Shown: positions 1-8,720, numbered from the stretch's first letter. The stretch is DNA of 64,000 nt from DATKAS01 sp963733765 (GCA_963733765.1 CAVTEI010000003.1:372001-436000); one strand, 5' to 3'. Numbers and translations are program-made. The notes: generated by a model from the letters alone, not told the origin.

Positions 1-206
1 CGAGGGGCACACGGTGATCGAGGTGGCGGCTCGGTTTGGGGTGTCGCGTCAGACGATCCACGCGTGGCTGGCCAAGTACGAGGCCGGCGGGCTCGAGGGC
101 TTGGGTGACGGGTCGCATCGGCCCAGGTCGTGCCCGCATCAGATGTCGGTCGAGGCTGAGGTGGTGTTGGCCGAGCTGCGGCGGGCGCATCCGTGGTGGG
201 GGCCGC
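1..206 (+). mobile_element. IS481-type transposase, N-terminal helix-turn-helix fragment
   Basis: The reading frame is already open at the window edge and encodes a helix-turn-helix (VSRQTIHAWLAKYE) followed by GLEGLGDGSHRPRSCPHQM and ELRRAHPWWGPR, the usual N-terminal pattern of IS481/IS3-like transposases. The reading then runs straight into unrelated SRPBCC coding sequence at about 206, so the DDE catalytic core is absent. The fragment cannot transpose. It is either an insertion-sequence remnant left by a deletion or a mis-joined contig end. Family assignment rests on motif recall and no terminal repeat is visible. Confidence 0.7.
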
Positions 207-522
207 GATCACCTATTTCATGTCCGGTCCCGACGGCGGCGACAGGTTCGACGGCACCTGGAACGTGGTCGAGGTCGACGCCCCGACCAGGCTCGTGGTC
301 GAAGACGCCATCGTCGAAGATGACGGAACGCCCAGCGACGGCAACTCCATGACTCGCATGGAGATCGACACCGAAGCGGCCGGCGACACGACCCGCATGA
401 CCCTCACCACACATTTCGACTCGCTCCAAGGGATGGAGCAAGCGATCGCCATGGGCGTCGCTGAAGGCATGAAGGCCTGGACGTCCCAAATCGACGCCCT
501 GCTCGCCGAGGTCGCCGCCTAG
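206..522 (+). pseudogene. SRPBCC (AHSA1-like) domain protein, C-terminal half only
   Basis: From ITYFMSGPDGG onwards this frame encodes the second half of an Activator-of-Hsp90-homologue-1-like/START-type fold: a strand-rich stretch (WNVVEVDAPTRLVVED), a TRMTLTTHF strand and the terminal helix MEQAIAMGVAEGMKAWTSQI. Proteins of this family are about 140-160 residues; only about 105 remain, so the N-terminal third is missing. The frame differs from that of the upstream transposase fragment, so this is not an in-frame fusion. A formal ATG-less start at 193 (GTG) would lie in transposase sequence. Probably non-functional. Confidence 0.65.
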
Positions 523-607
523 GCGATTACTCCCAGCGGAAGGAACATGACCGCGCCGCCCAGGCCGAATGGGTCGGTGGCGTTCTTGGATAGCGTCCGG
601 CTCCGTC

Positions 608-2200
608 ATGTCGTCTGCGCTGCGGTTCTCCGTGATCATCCCCCTCGAGTTCCACCGCGGACAGGCCGTCCGGTGCGTGCGGGGCTGGGCGGAGGGCCAG
701 CTGTTTCCGCGTGAGCAGTTCGAGATCGTCATCGCGACCCCGGCTGGCTATCCGAGAGCCGAGCTGGACGAGATCCGGGGCCTGCTCGGGCCGCAGGACC
801 GGGTGCTCGAGTTCGATCGTCACCATGACATGGACCTCTGCGCAAAGGCCGCCGAGAGCGCGAGCGGCGAGGTGCTGTTCTTCACGGAGTCGCACTGCCT
901 GCCGGAGCCCGGCACGCTCGCCAGCGCGGATGCCATCACGCTCGAGAACCCGGAGTGGGCTGGATTCAGCGGCCGCTCGATCCCGATCACCGGCAACTTC
1001 CTGTCGGAGATCGAGGCGGCATGGTACGGGCCGGAAATCGAGTTCGGCATGGAGGAGCATCCCTGGCGGAACGTGCTCGACCAGTGCTTCGTCGTGCGTC
1101 GGTCGGCGTACTTCCAGGCGGGCGGCTTCGATCCGGCATTCGGGCACTTCGCCGAATGGGTCATCGCCGCCCGCTTCTACGCGCTCGGCCTGAAGATCGG
1201 CTACGCGCCGACCGTCCGAATCCACCACCTGTACATCGGGGATTTCGGCGAGTGGCACCGCTTCACGGCCGACTTCCTGCAGGGACAGATGGCGTATCTC
1301 GCCCTGGAGCCCGGCGATCCACTCGCGACGATGTTCGACGAGGTGCCGGAGTGGTCGCGCCGACACATGCTGCGGCGCAGCGTGGCGCGCCGGGTCTGCC
1401 GCCTGCTGCTGCAGGACCTGCGCCGATCGATCGAGGTCGGGAGCGCGACTCACCCGCGTGGCAGCCTCTCGTCGCTTCGACGCTGGCACTGGTGGCTGCT
1501 CAGATCGTGGCTCGTACGGGCAGCGGCCGGACACTCGATACTGCTGATGCGTGCGCAGCGCCGGCTCCTCACGACCCGAGTCGCGCTGCAGGTGGATCTC
1601 CTGACCCGCCGCCGAGCCCGCGCAGAGGTGCACCTCGGGCGCTGCTGCGAAGCGATCGCAACGGTGGAGCGCACCCGGTTCCTGCGAACGTGGGCTCGCA
1701 ATCTCGAGCGCGACAAGGCGAGCCGCCCACCTCTCGACGACGCGCGCACCGGTGACTCCGGCCTCTGGGAGCCGGGACAGCTCGACGAAGCCCATAGCGT
1801 CGGATTCCATCCCGCCTCGGCCGCAGGTGGGGAAGCCATTCGCTGGTCTGAACCCGCTGCGTACGTCGAGCTACCGCTCGCCGCCGGACGCTACGTAATC
1901 CGGCTGAACTGGCTGTTCCCTCTGCGGGTCGACGGCGAGCCGCGCTTCTACCTCGACGAACGGCCGATTCCGGCCGAGAACGTGTCCATCCGGCGAGACT
2001 TCGTCGAGCTCCGCGTGGACGTTCCCGAGTCGTCGTCTCCGCCGCGCCTCGGGTGGGTCTGCCCGGCCACTCGTGCGGACGGCGACGACAGGGCGCTCGG
2101 CCTGCCGGTCGTCAGCCTGGCCTGGACCCGCGAGGACGCGCGCACGAGCCACGTGGACGAGCGGACCACGAATGGAGTCGAGTTCGCCCACCTCACTTGA
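608..2200 (+). CDS. Family 2-type glycosyltransferase with C-terminal beta-rich domain
   Basis: The protein is 530 residues when started at ATG 608, just before the first strand of the GT-A fold (RFSVIIPLEF); an upstream ATG at 569 adds only low-complexity residues. Residues about 5-230 look like a GT2 nucleotide-sugar transferase: the IVIATPAGY strand, an EVLFFTESHCLPEPG stretch where a DXD-like acidic motif would sit, and GGFDPAFGHFAEW resembling the acceptor-site motif. The middle is arginine-rich and helical. The last about 110 residues (from HSVGFHPASAAGG) look like a beta-sandwich. No membrane helices are obvious. Donor and acceptor are unknown. A TAGCGT box lies at 590-595. Confidence 0.65.
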   Translation: MSSALRFSVIIPLEFHRGQAVRCVRGWAEGQLFPREQFEIVIATPAGYPRAELDEIRGLLGPQDRVLEFDRHHDMDLCAKAAESASGEVLFFTESHCLPEPGTLASADAITLENPEWAGFSGRSIPITGNFLSEIEAAWYGPEIEFGMEEHPWRNVLDQCFVVRRSAYFQAGGFDPAFGHFAEWVIAARFYALGLKIGYAPTVRIHHLYIGDFGEWHRFTADFLQGQMAYLALEPGDPLATMFDEVPEWSRRHMLRRSVARRVCRLLLQDLRRSIEVGSATHPRGSLSSLRRWHWWLLRSWLVRAAAGHSILLMRAQRRLLTTRVALQVDLLTRRRARAEVHLGRCCEAIATVERTRFLRTWARNLERDKASRPPLDDARTGDSGLWEPGQLDEAHSVGFHPASAAGGEAIRWSEPAAYVELPLAAGRYVIRLNWLFPLRVDGEPRFYLDERPIPAENVSIRRDFVELRVDVPESSSPPRLGWVCPATRADGDDRALGLPVVSLAWTREDARTSHVDERTTNGVEFAHLT

Positions 2201-2216
2201 CGGACACCCCGCGTCG

Positions 2217-4099
2217 CTAGCGAGGTCGACGCTGGAAGACGTAGGGCGCGAGCGTCTCCTGGGCGTCCTTGCACCGCCGCTTCCAGCCGGAGCCGCCGTA
2301 GTAGGCGAGGCTGCCCGGCGGCGCTTCGCCGTGGCCGTTGTAGTACGAGAGGCAGTCGCGCAGCGGTGCGGTGGCGATGTCGGCCTCGCGGCAGTGCTCC
2401 GCCTACGCCTCCTCGTCTTCCTGCTCGACGTCGACGACCTCGTCGCCCGCTGTCGCGCATCGTCGAGAGCATCCACACGACGTAGTCGCTGTGCGTGTCG
2501 ATGGCGTCGGTGAAGTTGAAGCTGCCGCCGCCGCCCTGCGGGCCGGTGATGATGAACAGGTTCGGGAAGCCGTGGCTGTGCAGGCCGAGGAACGTCCTCG
2601 TGCCCTCGGTCTGCCACTTCTCGCTCAACGATTCGCCCGCCGCGGCCCGACGACCATGTTGAACGTCGAGGTCGCCATCCACTGGAAGCCGGTCGCGTAG
2701 ATCAGCACGTCGAGCGGGTACTCCACGCCGTCGTGGACCACGCCGCGCTCGTTGATCTCCGCGACGCCCATCGGCGCGGTGTCGACGAGGTGCACGTGCG
2801 GCAGGTTGAACGTCGGCAGGTACTCGTCGTGGAACGTCGGGCCGCTTGCAGCCGTACGGGTAGTAGGGCTTCAGCGCCTCTGCCGTCTTCGGGTCCTCGA
2901 CGATGGCGTCGACCCGGGCGCGGATCTGCTCCATGATCCGGAAGTTCGAGTCGAGCTGCTTCTCGACCAGCTCCTCGGGCGTCAGCTCGCGCTCGTGCTG
3001 CTTGCGCTCCTTGTAGTCCGGCGACCTTGCCGGCGAGGTAGTCGTCGTTGGCCTGGATCGCCGTGCGGCCCTGGCGCGATCTTGGCGAACCGGGCGCGCC
3101 GGGCTCGCGCCCAGCCGGGCTCGTTCGCCCAAGTGTCGCGCTCCTCGTCCGTCGTCTCCCGCTGATCGCGCACGTCGATGGTCGACGGCGTGCGCTGGAA
3201 GACGTAGAGCTCGCCGGCGACCTTGGCCAGCTCGGGGATCGCCTGCACGGCCGTGGCGCCGGTGCCGATGATCCCGACCCGCTTGCCATGCGAGATCGAC
3301 GTCGTAGTTCCACCGCGAGGTGTGGAACGAGTCGCCCTCGAACGTCTCCATGCCGTCGATGCGCGCCAGCTTCGGGGTGGTGAGGATGCCGTTGGCGAGG
3401 ATCACGAAGCGCGCCCGCATCGCGTCGCCGCGGTCGGTGAACACCGTCCAGCGGCCGGTCGTCCTCGTCCCATTCGGTCCGCTCGACCGTGGTGTGGAAC
3501 AGGCAGTGGTCGTAGAAGCCGAACCGCTCGGCCATCGCCTGGCAGTACTCGAAGATCTCGAACCCCGACGCGAACTTCATCGTCGGGACGTAGCCCATCT
3601 CCTCCAGCAGCGGGAGGTAGCTGTAGGACTCGACGTCGCAGGCGATGCCCGGGATAGCGGTTCCAGTACCACGTGCCGCCGACGTCGCCGCCCTTCTCGC
3701 AGAACCGGACGTCGTCGAAGCCCGCTTCGCGTGAGCTTGTGCCAGAGCAGCAGGCCGGCGAACCCGGCACCGACGACGAGGATCTCGCACTCGTCGGTCA
3801 GCGCCTCCCGCGGCACCGGGTCCGCCGAGTAGACGTCCTCGCAGGTACTTGGCGAACTCGCCCTCCATCGCCATGTAGTCGGCCGCGCCCCGCCGCGCCT
3901 CCTTGAACGCCCGGTACTTGGCCTGCTCCTCGGCGTCGAACACCGCACCGGCGGGCTGCTCAGGCAGCACCTTCAACGACTCGTCCGTCAGCACCCCGTA
4001 CCCGGACCCGGTGATGTTCCCGTCCGGCGCCGCTCGCGTGTCGAACACCTTCAAGCCGCTCGCGGGATCGACACGCACTGCGGCTCGCTGTTCATCCAT
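2217..4099 (-). pseudogene. Flavin-containing (Baeyer-Villiger-type) monooxygenase, about ten frameshifts
   Basis: Piecing three frames together gives a protein of about 625 residues, the expected length for long BVMO-like enzymes. In order it shows an N-terminal extension, the FAD site VVGAGFAGL, GGTWYWNRYPG, the BVMO fingerprint FEGDSFHTSRW (FxGxxxHxxxW), the NADPH site VGIIGTGATAVQ, and a C-terminus near 2219. Frame changes occur at roughly 3842, 3728, 3655, 3460, 3290, 3078, 3022, 2848, 2645 and 2452; nine fit +1 insertions. An in-frame TAG at 2404-2406 stands where TAC (Tyr) would fit. The encoded enzyme would oxygenate ketones or steroids using NADPH, but the gene as written is broken. 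Its tail converges on the glycosyltransferase stop. Confidence 0.8.
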
Positions 4100-4143
4100 C
4101 AGCTCACGACGATAAGGGGAATCGGGCTCACGGTGCGCGGTCC

Positions 4144-4175
4144 TTGACCTTCAAGTTGGGATGAAGGTTTACGGT
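4144..4175 (+). promoter_or_regulatory. MerR-type promoter/operator of the metal-response pair
   Basis: A -35 TTGACC (4144-4149) and -10 TACGGT (4170-4175) are separated by 20 bp, the stretched spacing that MerR activators correct by DNA distortion. Between them lies the dyad ACCTTCA-N8-TGAAGGT (4147-4168). The -10 ends 6 nt before the GTG at 4182, so the transcript is probably leaderless and autoregulated. Confidence 0.8.
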
Positions 4176-4181
4176 GGGGGC

Positions 4182-4613
4182 GTGAGCACCTACACGATCG
4201 GCGAGATCGCCGGACGAAGCGGCTTCACCGCCTCCGCGCTTCGCTACTACGAAGGCATCGGACTGCTCGAACCCGCGACGCGCACCGAGGCGGGGTACCG
4301 GCTCTACGACGAGTCCGCGCTGTCCCGCCTCGCGTTCATCGGACGCGGCAAGCAGCTCGGGTGCTCGCTGGAGGAGATCACCGATCTTGTCGGCATCTGG
4401 GACGGGGAGCACTGCGGCCCGGTGCAGCGACGCTTCCATGAGCTTGTGACAACGAAGCTGACCGAAGCCGAGCGCCAGATCGCGGAGCTGACGGCGCTCG
4501 CGGACCAGCTGCGACATGCGGCGGCGCAACTTGCCGGACCCGCAACCGACGGCCCGTGCGACGAGACGTGCGTCTGCCTCACCTTTTCGATGAGCAGCAA
4601 GAGCGCACGGTGA
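4182..4613 (+). CDS. MerR-family metal-responsive transcription regulator
   Basis: This 143-residue protein has the winged-helix MerR DNA-binding domain (YTIGEIAGRSGF, ALRYYEGIGLLEP, GYRLYDES) followed by a dimerisation coiled coil (about 82-117). Cysteines at 78, 126, 130 and 132 (C-terminal CDETCVC) would form a thiol metal site, as in mercury, copper or zinc sensors of this family. The GTG at 4182 is chosen because the in-frame ATG at 4161 lies inside the operator/promoter. Its stop overlaps the GTG of the next gene (GTGA), so the pair is co-translated. The ligand cannot be told from sequence; mercury or another soft metal is likely. Confidence 0.85.
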   Translation: MSTYTIGEIAGRSGFTASALRYYEGIGLLEPATRTEAGYRLYDESALSRLAFIGRGKQLGCSLEEITDLVGIWDGEHCGPVQRRFHELVTTKLTEAERQIAELTALADQLRHAAAQLAGPATDGPCDETCVCLTFSMSSKSAR

Positions 4614-5251
4614 AGCAGCGCTCGAAGGACAGCGTCTCTGTCGTCGGCATCGGCGCCGCCGCGTGTGTCGCCTGCTGCGCGGGCCCGATCCTGGCGTTGC
4701 TCGGCGGCGTCTCGCTTGCTGGTCTTGCGAGCACCCTCGTGATCGGCCTCGGCGGACTCGCGATTGCCGCCGTCGCTCTGATCGCCCTGCTCATCGTCCG
4801 TCGCCATCGCGCGGCGGACCCAATGGCCACCAAGCTCACCCGTCCTCGTGGCCGCGCCGACCCGCCGACCCGCCCCACGACGGAGCACTCCATGAGGCTG
4901 ATTCCGATCTACGACGCATCCGCACCCATCGTCTGCACGATCGGCGACGACGAGGCCGCCGAGCGAGTCGCGCTGCTGGAACGACTGCGACAAGCACTCG
5001 ACCACGTCGAGCGCACCGAGCACGGACTGTTGCTCCGGTTCTCCGACGAACCCGCGATCGCAGCCGACGTACGCCGGTTCTCCGTCGAGGAGAAGCGTTG
5101 CTGTCAGTTCTGGGGCTTCGAGGTGGGCTCGAGGTCGGGCGAGCTCACGCTCCGATGGGATGGGCCGCCGGGCGCCGCCGATGTCCTCGACCGGCTTCAC
5201 GCCTACTTCCTCGGGGACGAGTCGCTCACCGCAGTGACCGGGCTGCTCTAG
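4610..5251 (+). CDS. Membrane protein with CC motif fused to a cysteine-pair cytosolic domain
   Basis: The 213-residue product begins with two membrane helices (about 8-65), the first carrying ACVACCAGP, reminiscent of the vicinal-cysteine helix of MerC/MerT-type mercury transporters. A proline/arginine-rich linker leads to a soluble domain starting near MRLIPIYDAS, with the conserved-looking EEKRCCQFWGFEV. Both halves therefore carry adjacent cysteines. It is translationally coupled to the MerR gene and sits behind the MerR promoter, so it is likely the effector that moves or binds the sensed metal. The soluble domain could instead be an originally separate small protein. Function is inferred, not demonstrated. 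Confidence 0.65.
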   Translation: MKQRSKDSVSVVGIGAAACVACCAGPILALLGGVSLAGLASTLVIGLGGLAIAAVALIALLIVRRHRAADPMATKLTRPRGRADPPTRPTTEHSMRLIPIYDASAPIVCTIGDDEAAERVALLERLRQALDHVERTEHGLLLRFSDEPAIAADVRRFSVEEKRCCQFWGFEVGSRSGELTLRWDGPPGAADVLDRLHAYFLGDESLTAVTGLL

Positions 5252-5550
5252 CTCGCCCGGTCGACCGCGGCCGCGATCAGTCCGACGACCCCCAGCACGG
5301 TGCCGACGGCGCGCCCGGCTGTCGGTGACGTCCCCGCCCCTCCCACACTGAGGATCGCCCCCGCGGAGCCGATCGAGAGGATCGACCCTGCAGAACCGAT
5401 CGACAGGATCGAGCCACTCGAGCCGATGGAGCCGATCGACATCGCGGATGCGAGCGAGCCGACTGACGCAAACGACAGGGCCGATCCGACGGACGCGGCG
5501 GACAGCACCGAGCTGACCGACCACCACGACAGCAACGAACGATGACTCAT
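5248..5550 (-). CDS. Small Gly/Ser nonapeptide-repeat protein
   Basis: This 100-residue protein has an N-terminal MSHRSLLSWW and then tandem nine-residue units of the form [VI]GSxxSxxS: VGSALSFAS, VGSLASAMS, an expanded IGSIGSSGSILS, IGSAGSILS and IGSAGAILS, ending in a hydrophobic helix (VGTVLGVVGLIAAAV). There are no cysteines or charged residues within the repeats. The start at 5550 forms an ATGA overlap with the stop of the upstream membrane protein, making it the last gene of the MoxR/DUF58 operon. Its stop overlaps that of the convergent CC-motif protein by 4 nt. The repeat could form a small beta-solenoid or a membrane-inserting surface. I recall similar repeats in actinobacterial hypothetical proteins, but no function. 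Confidence 0.6.
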   Translation of the reverse strand: MSHRSLLSWWSVSSVLSAASVGSALSFASVGSLASAMSIGSIGSSGSILSIGSAGSILSIGSAGAILSVGGAGTSPTAGRAVGTVLGVVGLIAAAVDRAS

Positions 5551-6083
5551 CAACGCTCCCATCGACGACTGGCCGCGAGGGCAAACACGCCGAGCGCGGC
5601 GGCGATGCCGATCATCTCAGCCGCAAGGCCACCGGGGACGGGCAGCGTGCCCGCGTACAGCACGAGCGCGGCGACGGCGGCGCCCGCGATCGACACCAAC
5701 AACACTCGCACCCCGCGCCTTGCGATGTCGCGACCTCGCTCGACGGCACCGGTCACCGCGTCGAGCGACCACGCCACGAGCTGGTCGACGATCAACAGGA
5801 GAAACGCGGCGCCAACGATGGGCGCCGACGCGCTTTCCTGCCCCGGTAGTGAGAACGCGAAGGCAGCGGCGATACAGACCAGTCCGGCGGCGTAGGCACC
5901 GCTGCTCGCCGTGAGTCCGGCGACAAGCGCACCAACACCGACGACACCGAAGACGACCGCGCCGCGCCGGCTGTCGCCCGTCGCCAGAGAGATCGCCAGC
6001 GCGAGGACGAGCAGGCCGGCGACCAACGCGCCCGCGGCGGTGAGCCACCGGATGACACGTACCTCGCGCGTGATCGCGATCAT
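5550..6083 (-). CDS. Hypothetical polytopic membrane protein
   Basis: This 177-residue, Ala/Val/Leu-rich protein has about five predicted membrane segments: about 12-32, 43-58, 65-80, 88-105 and 125-170 in two passes. The only polar loop is around VTGAVERGRDIARRG. It overlaps the DUF58 gene upstream and the repeat protein downstream by 4 nt each, so it belongs to the MoxR operon. No domain is recognisable. It may be a membrane partner of the MoxR/DUF58 system. Confidence 0.6.
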   Translation of the reverse strand: MIAITREVRVIRWLTAAGALVAGLLVLALAISLATGDSRRGAVVFGVVGVGALVAGLTASSGAYAAGLVCIAAAFAFSLPGQESASAPIVGAAFLLLIVDQLVAWSLDAVTGAVERGRDIARRGVRVLLVSIAGAAVAALVLYAGTLPVPGGLAAEMIGIAAALGVFALAASRRWER

Positions 6084-7369
6084 CGCATCCGCCGCGTGGG
6101 ACGACGCCGGGCGCGCACGAGCGCCAGCACGTCACCGGGATCGCCGCCCGAGGTCGCGACGACGGGGATGCCGAGCCGCTCGAGCTCGCGGCGGCGCTCA
6201 CGGAGCTGCAGCATCCAGAGACGGCGCGCGAGCGCGGCCGGCTCGATCCCTGCCGTCTCGCCGACGTCGACGCTCACCACCACGACTGCGGTGTCGTGAC
6301 CACGCCGAGCGAGGTCGGCAATGGCGCCGGTCATGCGTTGGTCGTGCAGCCCGGACACCGCGAGCACCTGCGCCCCCGCCGGAAACACTGGCCGCGGCAG
6401 ATAGGCGACGGATCGCTGCGCATCGCTCCACGACGCGTGCGACTCGAGCAGCCGGTCGATCACCGCGAGCCGGGCCCGCTCACCGCCACCCGGAGTCACC
6501 CAGCTCGGGAGCCCACCGAAGCCCACGACGCCGACACGGTCGTGCGCGGCGAGGTGCGCCATCGCGACCTGCCAGGCGACTCGCACACTCCGTTCGAGCG
6601 ACGCCGACCCACCACTCGGACGATCGGCGAATGTATCGACGAGCACGACCAAGTCTCCCGACTTCTCGGGATGGTGATCGTTGACCCACAGCTCGCCGCG
6701 CCGCGCCGTCTGGTACCAGTTGACCGAGCGGAGGCGATCACCCTCTCGGTATTGGCGCACCTCGGCGAACTCGAACCCCTCGCCGCGACGTCTCGCCACA
6801 TGCGCACCGCTCGCCGCACGCGGCTCGACGTTCGGGAGGAGCGCGCGCAGGGTTCCGTCATCGGGCAGCACCCGGAGGGTCGCTGTCGTCGGCAGCGCAC
6901 CGGTCCAGCGCACCAACCCGAACGGCCCGGCCGCCTCCACGCGCAAGGGGCCGAGTGCCTCGATCCCCCACCGGCGACTCTGCAATCGAGCGACGAGCGA
7001 CACCGGCTGGCGGCCGATCGCAGCCACCCAGACGAGCCGACCATCCGACGGCTCGACGACCTGGGCGAACCCTTGATGGGGGAGCCAGACCGCGAGGCGC
7101 GACAACGACACGGAGCTGGAGATCGTGACGCGCACGACGATGTCCTCGCCGGCCACGACTCGGTCGGCGTCGGAGGCGACGTCGACGATCAGCCCCGGCC
7201 GCTCGGCCATCACCACGGCGCCGACAAGCATCACCGCGAAGGGCGCGCCGAGCGCAACGAGCTCGACCCGGCCTGTGAGGATCCCGGTGAACACGCCGGC
7301 GACAGCCAACGCCGCGACGGCCACGAGTCGAGCGGTCGATCGACGCTGGAGCTCGACCGTCGCGCTCAC
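6080..7369 (-). CDS. DUF58 domain membrane protein (MoxR partner)
   Basis: The 429-residue protein has two N-terminal membrane helices (about 13-55), a beta-rich region, and the DUF58 core with its hallmark REGDRLRSVNWYQTARRGEL, followed by a von Willebrand-like segment starting DLVVLVDTF. DUF58 proteins are genetic partners of MoxR AAA+ ATPases and are thought to act in assembly or activation of envelope complexes. Stop-start overlaps (4 nt) on both sides place it in one translational unit with MoxR. The MIDAS-like DxSxS is replaced by DTFAD, so metal binding is uncertain. Confidence 0.85.
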   Translation of the reverse strand: MSATVELQRRSTARLVAVAALAVAGVFTGILTGRVELVALGAPFAVMLVGAVVMAERPGLIVDVASDADRVVAGEDIVVRVTISSSVSLSRLAVWLPHQGFAQVVEPSDGRLVWVAAIGRQPVSLVARLQSRRWGIEALGPLRVEAAGPFGLVRWTGALPTTATLRVLPDDGTLRALLPNVEPRAASGAHVARRRGEGFEFAEVRQYREGDRLRSVNWYQTARRGELWVNDHHPEKSGDLVVLVDTFADRPSGGSASLERSVRVAWQVAMAHLAAHDRVGVVGFGGLPSWVTPGGGERARLAVIDRLLESHASWSDAQRSVAYLPRPVFPAGAQVLAVSGLHDQRMTGAIADLARRGHDTAVVVVSVDVGETAGIEPAALARRLWMLQLRERRRELERLGIPVVATSGGDPGDVLALVRARRRPTRRMR

Positions 7370-8316
7370 CGAGCCGACGGTGCCGGCACGCCGGCGACGA
7401 GCTCGGCGAGCACCTCGTCCGCGGACACCCGACGCACCCAGAGGTCACTGCGAAGGACCACACGGTGCGCGAGCGCGGGGATGACCACGTCCTTCACATC
7501 ATCCGGCGTCACATAGTCGCGGCCGGCGAGCGCGGCGCGAGCCCGGCTCAGCTTCACCAGAGCGAGGCTGCCGCGCGGGCTTGCCCCCACCTGCAGCTGA
7601 GAGGCCTGCCGCGTCGCATCGACGATGGCGACCACGTAGCGGCCGATCGCTTCCTCGACGTGCACGGTCTCCAACGATGCCTGCATCGCTCGAAGCCCGG
7701 CTGGGTCGGTGATCGGCGACAGGACGACCTCGTCAGTGCCCCGCTCCATGCGGCGGGCGAGCAGGTCCCACTCGTCATCGTGCGAGGGGTAGCCGACGGT
7801 GGTTCGCAGCATGAAGCGGTCGAGCTGCGCCTCGGGCAACGGGTAGGTGCCCTCGTACTCGATGGGATTCTGGGTGGCGATCACGAGAAACGGCGGGTCG
7901 AGTGGATGCGTCGTTCCGTCTGCGGTCACCTGCCGCTCTTGCATCGCCTCGAGCAGAGCGGCCTGCGTCTTGGCCGGTGCACGGTTGACTTCGTCGGCGA
8001 GTACGAGGTTCGCGAAGAGCGGCCCGTGCCGGAAGGTGAACGTCTGCGTGCGTTGATCGAGGAGGGTCGCACCGGTGATGTCCGACGGCAACAGGTCCGG
8101 CGTGAACTGGATGCGACAGAACGACAAGCCCGTCGCCGTAGCAAAGGAGCGAGCCATCAGGGTCTTGGCCACGCCCGGCAGGTCGTCGAGCAGCACATGG
8201 CCGTCGGCGAGCAGGCCCATGAGCACCAGCTCGAGCACCCCCCGCTTTCCGACGACCGCGCGCTCGACTTCGTCGAGGATCTCGTTCGCGGTCTTCACGG
8301 TCGCGGCAAGATCCAT
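7366..8316 (-). CDS. MoxR-family AAA+ ATPase
   Basis: The 316-residue protein carries a Walker A variant (PGVAKTLMARSF), Walker B with sensor (NLVLADEVNRAPAKTQAALL), the MoxR signature EAMQERQVT, ATQNPIEYEGTYPLPEAQLDRF containing sensor 1 and the arginine finger, and a C-terminal lid (SPRGSLALVKLSRA). MoxR ATPases act as chaperone-like activators of protein complexes with DUF58/VWA partners. ATG 8316 is preferred over an upstream GTG/ATG because it forms an ATGA overlap with the preceding gene. All catalytic motifs look intact. Confidence 0.9.
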   Translation of the reverse strand: MDLAATVKTANEILDEVERAVVGKRGVLELVLMGLLADGHVLLDDLPGVAKTLMARSFATATGLSFCRIQFTPDLLPSDITGATLLDQRTQTFTFRHGPLFANLVLADEVNRAPAKTQAALLEAMQERQVTADGTTHPLDPPFLVIATQNPIEYEGTYPLPEAQLDRFMLRTTVGYPSHDDEWDLLARRMERGTDEVVLSPITDPAGLRAMQASLETVHVEEAIGRYVVAIVDATRQASQLQVGASPRGSLALVKLSRARAALAGRDYVTPDDVKDVVIPALAHRVVLRSDLWVRRVSADEVLAELVAGVPAPSAR

Positions 8317-8720
8317 CACGAGGCCTCCACACGATCGAGGAGACTCGACCAATCCGACGACGACGTGGGCAACTCGCCGCTCTCGTCGGGCACTCCCGCC
8401 GAACGAAGCGCCTCGCGAAGCTCGATCTCCGCGTTGCGCCGAACCCGAGGGTGCGTCGACGCTGCGAGCGAGAACGCGAGGCTCAGCTCTTCCACAGGGG
8501 CGGGATCGGCCGACAATGGCTCGGGCTTCCGTCGACGTGCGAGGGGATCAGCGCCCGAGGGCAGGCGACGACGCACAAGGTGAAGCAGCGCGAGCCCGAC
8601 GAGCACAGCGAGCACCCAGATCTCGAGGCGTGCGGTGGCGGTGCGCTTGGTCGGAGCGGCGACAACAAGCGCACCCGTGACGACCAGGCTGAACACCGCG
8701 GCTTGGAGGAATCGCCGCAT
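8316..8720 (-). CDS. Small two-helix membrane protein of the MoxR operon
   Basis: This 134-residue protein has two membrane helices (about 4-22 and 33-49), a basic stretch (RRRLPSGADPLARRRKP) and a soluble C-terminal tail with a helix RVRRNAEIELREALRSA. It overlaps the DUF4129 gene upstream and moxR downstream through ATGA junctions. No family is recognised. Position suggests an accessory subunit of the MoxR/DUF58/DUF4129 envelope system. Confidence 0.6.
   Translation of the reverse strand: MRRFLQAAVFSLVVTGALVVAAPTKRTATARLEIWVLAVLVGLALLHLVRRRLPSGADPLARRRKPEPLSADPAPVEELSLAFSLAASTHPRVRRNAEIELREALRSAGVPDESGELPTSSSDWSSLLDRVEAS

Noticed and set aside
527..1810. 427-residue open frame antisense to the glycosyltransferase
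   Set aside because: No domain, and the opposite frame has glycosyltransferase motifs.
5300..5545. Asp/Pro/Glu-rich repeat protein on the plus strand (ADPTDAADSTELTD)
   Set aside because: It is the mirror of the nonapeptide gene; the minus-strand frame is coupled to the operon by an ATGA junction, so that strand is favoured.
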